Source: an uncultured Eubacteriales bacterium (GTDB lineage Bacteria > Bacillota > Clostridia > Oscillospirales > Acutalibacteraceae). From it: DNA of 7,554 nt. Of the stretch, positions 5,974 through 7,554 are shown piece after piece. The translations under genes and the position numbers were made by a program. Positions within the stretch are counted from its first letter, which is position 1, and every line of letters starts with the position of its first letter. The stretch spans positions 1 through 7,554 of the forward strand of contig CABQAC010000099.1 in the NCBI GenBank assembly GCA_902462035.1, in the 5' to 3' direction. Below the pieces are notes generated by a model that did not search any database, had not been told where the DNA came from, and worked only from the letters and a program-made list of their open reading frames with translations.

Positions 5974-7044
5974 TTACCGGACTTCCACCGTCCAGTTCAT
6001 TTTGTCCTCCACCTTGCCCCACTGGATACCGGTCAGCTGATCGTATAACTTGCCGGAAATGGGACCGATCTGGCCGTTGTTGATGATCATCTTGTGATCG
6101 CCCCACTTCAATTCGCCGATGGGGGAAATAACCGCCGCAGTGCCGGTGCCGAACGCTTCCTTCAGGCGGCCGGCCTTGGCGGCGTCCGCCACTTCCTGAA
6201 TGGAAAGCTGGCGTTCGGTAACGCGGTAACCCCACGACCGCAGCAGTTCGATGCTGGACATCCGCGTGATACCCGACAGGATTGAACCCTGCAGCGAAGG
6301 CGTTACGATTTCGTCATCGATCACGAAGAAAACGTTCATTGTGCCCACTTCTTCGATGTATTTCCGTTCCACGCCGTCCAGCCAAAGCACCTGGGTATAA
6401 TTTTGCTTTTCGGCTTCATCCTGCGCCTTTAGCGACGCAGCGTAGTTGCCCGCGGTCTTGGTAAAGCCCATACCGCCGCGAACCGCGCGGACATAGTTTT
6501 CTTCCACGTAAATTTTTACCGGGTTCAGGCCCTCGGGATAATAGGCGCCCACCGGGGAAAGAATGATTACAAACATCAGGTGATGGGCCGGATGCACGCC
6601 CACGTGCGGATCCACCGCAAAGATGAAGGGCCGGATGTACAAGGAAGTCCCCTCTGCCGTGGGAATCCAGTCCTGATCTACCTTAACCAGTTCCTTGACC
6701 GCCTGGACACCCAGCGCTTCGTCGATCAGCGGGATGCAAAGACGTTCGTTGGAAACATTCAGCCTGGCCATATTGCGGTCCGGGCGGAACAAAAGGATTC
6801 TGCCGTCCGCCGCGCGGTAAGCCTTCATCCCCTCGAAAACCTCCTGGCCGTAATGCAGGCACATAGCAGCCGGGTCCAGCGGAATGGGGCCATAGGGTAC
6901 GATACGGGCGTCGTGCCACCCCTGGCCTTCGTCATAGTTCATAATGAACATATGATCGGTAAAATACTGCCCAAATCCCAGTTTGGTTTCATCCTGCGGC
7001 TTTTGCTTCGGATGTTTGGTCAATTCGATTTTGATGTCCTGCAT
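5974..7044 (-). CDS. ilvE: Branched-chain amino-acid aminotransferase
   Basis: This PLP enzyme interconverts leucine, isoleucine and valine with their 2-oxo acids using glutamate/2-oxoglutarate. It is the last step of their synthesis and the first of their breakdown, in the cytoplasm. The 356 residues match the usual length of the larger bacterial/eukaryotic-like BCAT class. Seen are LHYGQEVFEGMKAYR at about 63-77, FRPDRNMARLNVS at 86-98, and the PLP lysine Lys196 in GFTKTAGNYAASL. Also seen are the cofactor-contacting region RKYIEEVGTMNVFFV at 227-241 and the phosphate-binding GTGTAAVISP at 299-308. The ATG at 7044 has AAGGAAGG 8 nt upstream. An in-frame TTG at 7074 would add ten residues but would place the ribosome binding site inside the gene. 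A strong promoter lies upstream and a hairpin terminator downstream, so it forms its own unit. No ilv or leu genes adjoin it. Confidence 0.96.
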   Translation of the reverse strand: MQDIKIELTKHPKQKPQDETKLGFGQYFTDHMFIMNYDEGQGWHDARIVPYGPIPLDPAAMCLHYGQEVFEGMKAYRAADGRILLFRPDRNMARLNVSNERLCIPLIDEALGVQAVKELVKVDQDWIPTAEGTSLYIRPFIFAVDPHVGVHPAHHLMFVIILSPVGAYYPEGLNPVKIYVEENYVRAVRGGMGFTKTAGNYAASLKAQDEAEKQNYTQVLWLDGVERKYIEEVGTMNVFFVIDDEIVTPSLQGSILSGITRMSSIELLRSWGYRVTERQLSIQEVADAAKAGRLKEAFGTGTAAVISPIGELKWGDHKMIINNGQIGPISGKLYDQLTGIQWGKVEDKMNWTVEVR

Positions 7045-7088
7045 CAGGAGTCCCTTCCTTCGATTATTTCTCAAAATGATTACTTGTT

Positions 7089-7117
7089 ATTATATCATCC
7101 CACCGGGCGGAATGCAA
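7089..7117 (-). promoter_or_regulatory. Promoter of ilvE
   Basis: On the minus strand, TTGCAT (7117-7112) and TATAAT (7094-7089) are exactly 17 bp apart, with TGA before the -10 forming an extended element. The predicted start near 7082 leaves a leader of about 38 nt, too short for a T-box or attenuator, so branched-chain amino-acid control would have to act by a protein or elsewhere. Confidence 0.85.
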
Positions 7118-7158
7118 GTTCCATCGCGGCAAAATTCACGTTCTGCCCCATGCGGTCC

Positions 7159-7187
7159 GCATAAAACTGCGCCATCGGCAAATGATA
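7159..7187 (+). promoter_or_regulatory. Sigma-G-like promoter candidate for the DUF1540 gene
   Basis: GCATA (7159-7163) and AATGATA (7181-7187) are 17 bp apart. This resembles the forespore sigma-G pattern (GNATA, about 17-18 bp, CATNNTA) with one mismatch in the -10. A start near 7194 would leave a 24-nt leader. No good vegetative promoter is visible on the plus strand here. Motifs this short arise by chance. Confidence 0.3.
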
Positions 7188-7217
7188 AAGGAGAACCAAA
7201 CGGAAAGGATGAGAAAA

Positions 7218-7535
7218 ATGACCGAACTCCAATGTAACGTTACCTCCTGCGCCAGCAACGCCGCAAATCATTGCTGCCGCCCGGAAATCCATGTTGCGGG
7301 CCAAAATGCGCACCATTGCGATGCGACCTGCTGCGCCTCTTTCCAGGATAAGCAGCAAGCGGCCACCAACGTTGTCCGTTACGACGTGCCGGACCAAAAG
7401 CTGGACATCCGCTGCGAAGCGCACAACTGCAAGTACAACGAACACGGCAAATGCGACGCGGATTGCGTGCAGGTCGGCGGTAACGGCGCCTGCTGCTGTG
7501 AACAGACCGAGTGCGACACATTCTGCTGCCGCTAA
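7218..7535 (+). CDS. Cysteine-rich tandem DUF1540 protein
   Basis: This is a 105-residue protein of unknown function with 17 cysteines. It contains two copies of a DUF1540-like unit, at about 6-42 and 66-102. Each opens C-x4-C-x7-C and aligns without gaps to a closing C-x4-C-x-x-F. Copy 1 has Cys6, 11, 19, 34 and 39. Copy 2 has Cys66, 71, 79, 94 and 99. Extra cysteines (20, 38, 83, 92, 93, 103, 104) occur in clusters, including a CCC and a C-terminal CCR. Histidines add possible ligands, so metal binding is plausible but not shown. There is no signal peptide or membrane segment. I chose the ATG at 7218 because AAAGGA ends 8 nt upstream. In-frame ATGs at 7182 and 7209 have poor ribosome sites. 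It diverges from ilvE and is the only plus-strand gene. Its terminator is beyond the window. Confidence 0.85.
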   Translation: MTELQCNVTSCASNAANHCCRPEIHVAGQNAHHCDATCCASFQDKQQAATNVVRYDVPDQKLDIRCEAHNCKYNEHGKCDADCVQVGGNGACCCEQTECDTFCCR

Positions 7536-7554
7536 ACAAATTCTTGCAAAAGCG

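Noticed and set aside
5081..6040. A 319-codon open frame on the plus strand antisense to the pseudouridine synthase and the ilvE end
   Set aside because: It crosses two well-identified minus-strand genes and the intergenic terminator, has no recognisable domain or ribosome site, and arises because GC-rich third positions remove stops on the opposite strand.
7045..7074. TTG start for ilvE ten codons upstream
   Set aside because: It would put the good AAGGAAGG ribosome binding site inside the coding region, and the ATG at 7044 gives the usual family length.
7042..7082. A T-box or leader-peptide attenuator before ilvE
   Set aside because: The leader predicted from the strong promoter is only about 38 nt and has no stem-loop or run of branched-chain codons.
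1..7554. A defence island, mobile element, CRISPR array or other accessory system
   Set aside because: There is no transposase, integrase, direct-repeat array, tRNA or compositional break. All recognisable genes are housekeeping or common Firmicute genes with consistent codon use.

Overview
The window reads as ordinary chromosome of a GC-moderate, spore-former-like Firmicute, probably class Clostridia and perhaps Oscillospiraceae or a relative. This placement is inferred. The signs are strong AGGAGG-type ribosome binding sites, TTG and GTG starts, TATAAT promoters with 16-17 bp spacers, U-tract hairpin terminators, a LysM/G5/M23 membrane peptidase, luxS, and a tandem DUF1540 protein. No mobile element, CRISPR array, tRNA or rRNA was seen.

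All genes but the last lie on the minus strand, so transcription mostly runs right to left. From right to left: a 105-residue, 17-cysteine tandem DUF1540 protein (plus strand, 7218-7535) diverges from a branched-chain aminotransferase gene (ilvE, 5974-7044). A hairpin terminator separates ilvE from an RluA-type pseudouridine synthase gene (4958-5872), which is followed 49 nt later by luxS (4450-4908). Next come a membrane-anchored LysM/G5/M23 cell-wall peptidase with its own strong promoter (2557-4299) and an ADP-ribosylglycohydrolase (938-2281). The last gene is the 5' half of murA (622 to 1), which runs off the left edge.

The genes are mostly separate transcription units. ilvE, the M23 gene, the hydrolase gene and murA each have a recognisable vegetative-type promoter, and ilvE, the M23 gene and the hydrolase gene each have a terminator. 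Only rluA and luxS look co-transcribed. Two genes, murA and the M23 gene, concern peptidoglycan. ilvE serves amino-acid metabolism, luxS the activated-methyl cycle and AI-2, and the RluA-type enzyme RNA modification. I see no sign that they form one functional system.

The most interesting signals are regulatory. There is a dyad inside the hydrolase promoter spacer, a 16-bp palindrome just downstream of the M23 promoter, a dyad overlapping the ilvE terminator, a sigma-G-like element upstream of the DUF1540 gene, and a 16-codon ORF linking rluA to luxS. No previously undescribed multi-gene system is evident.
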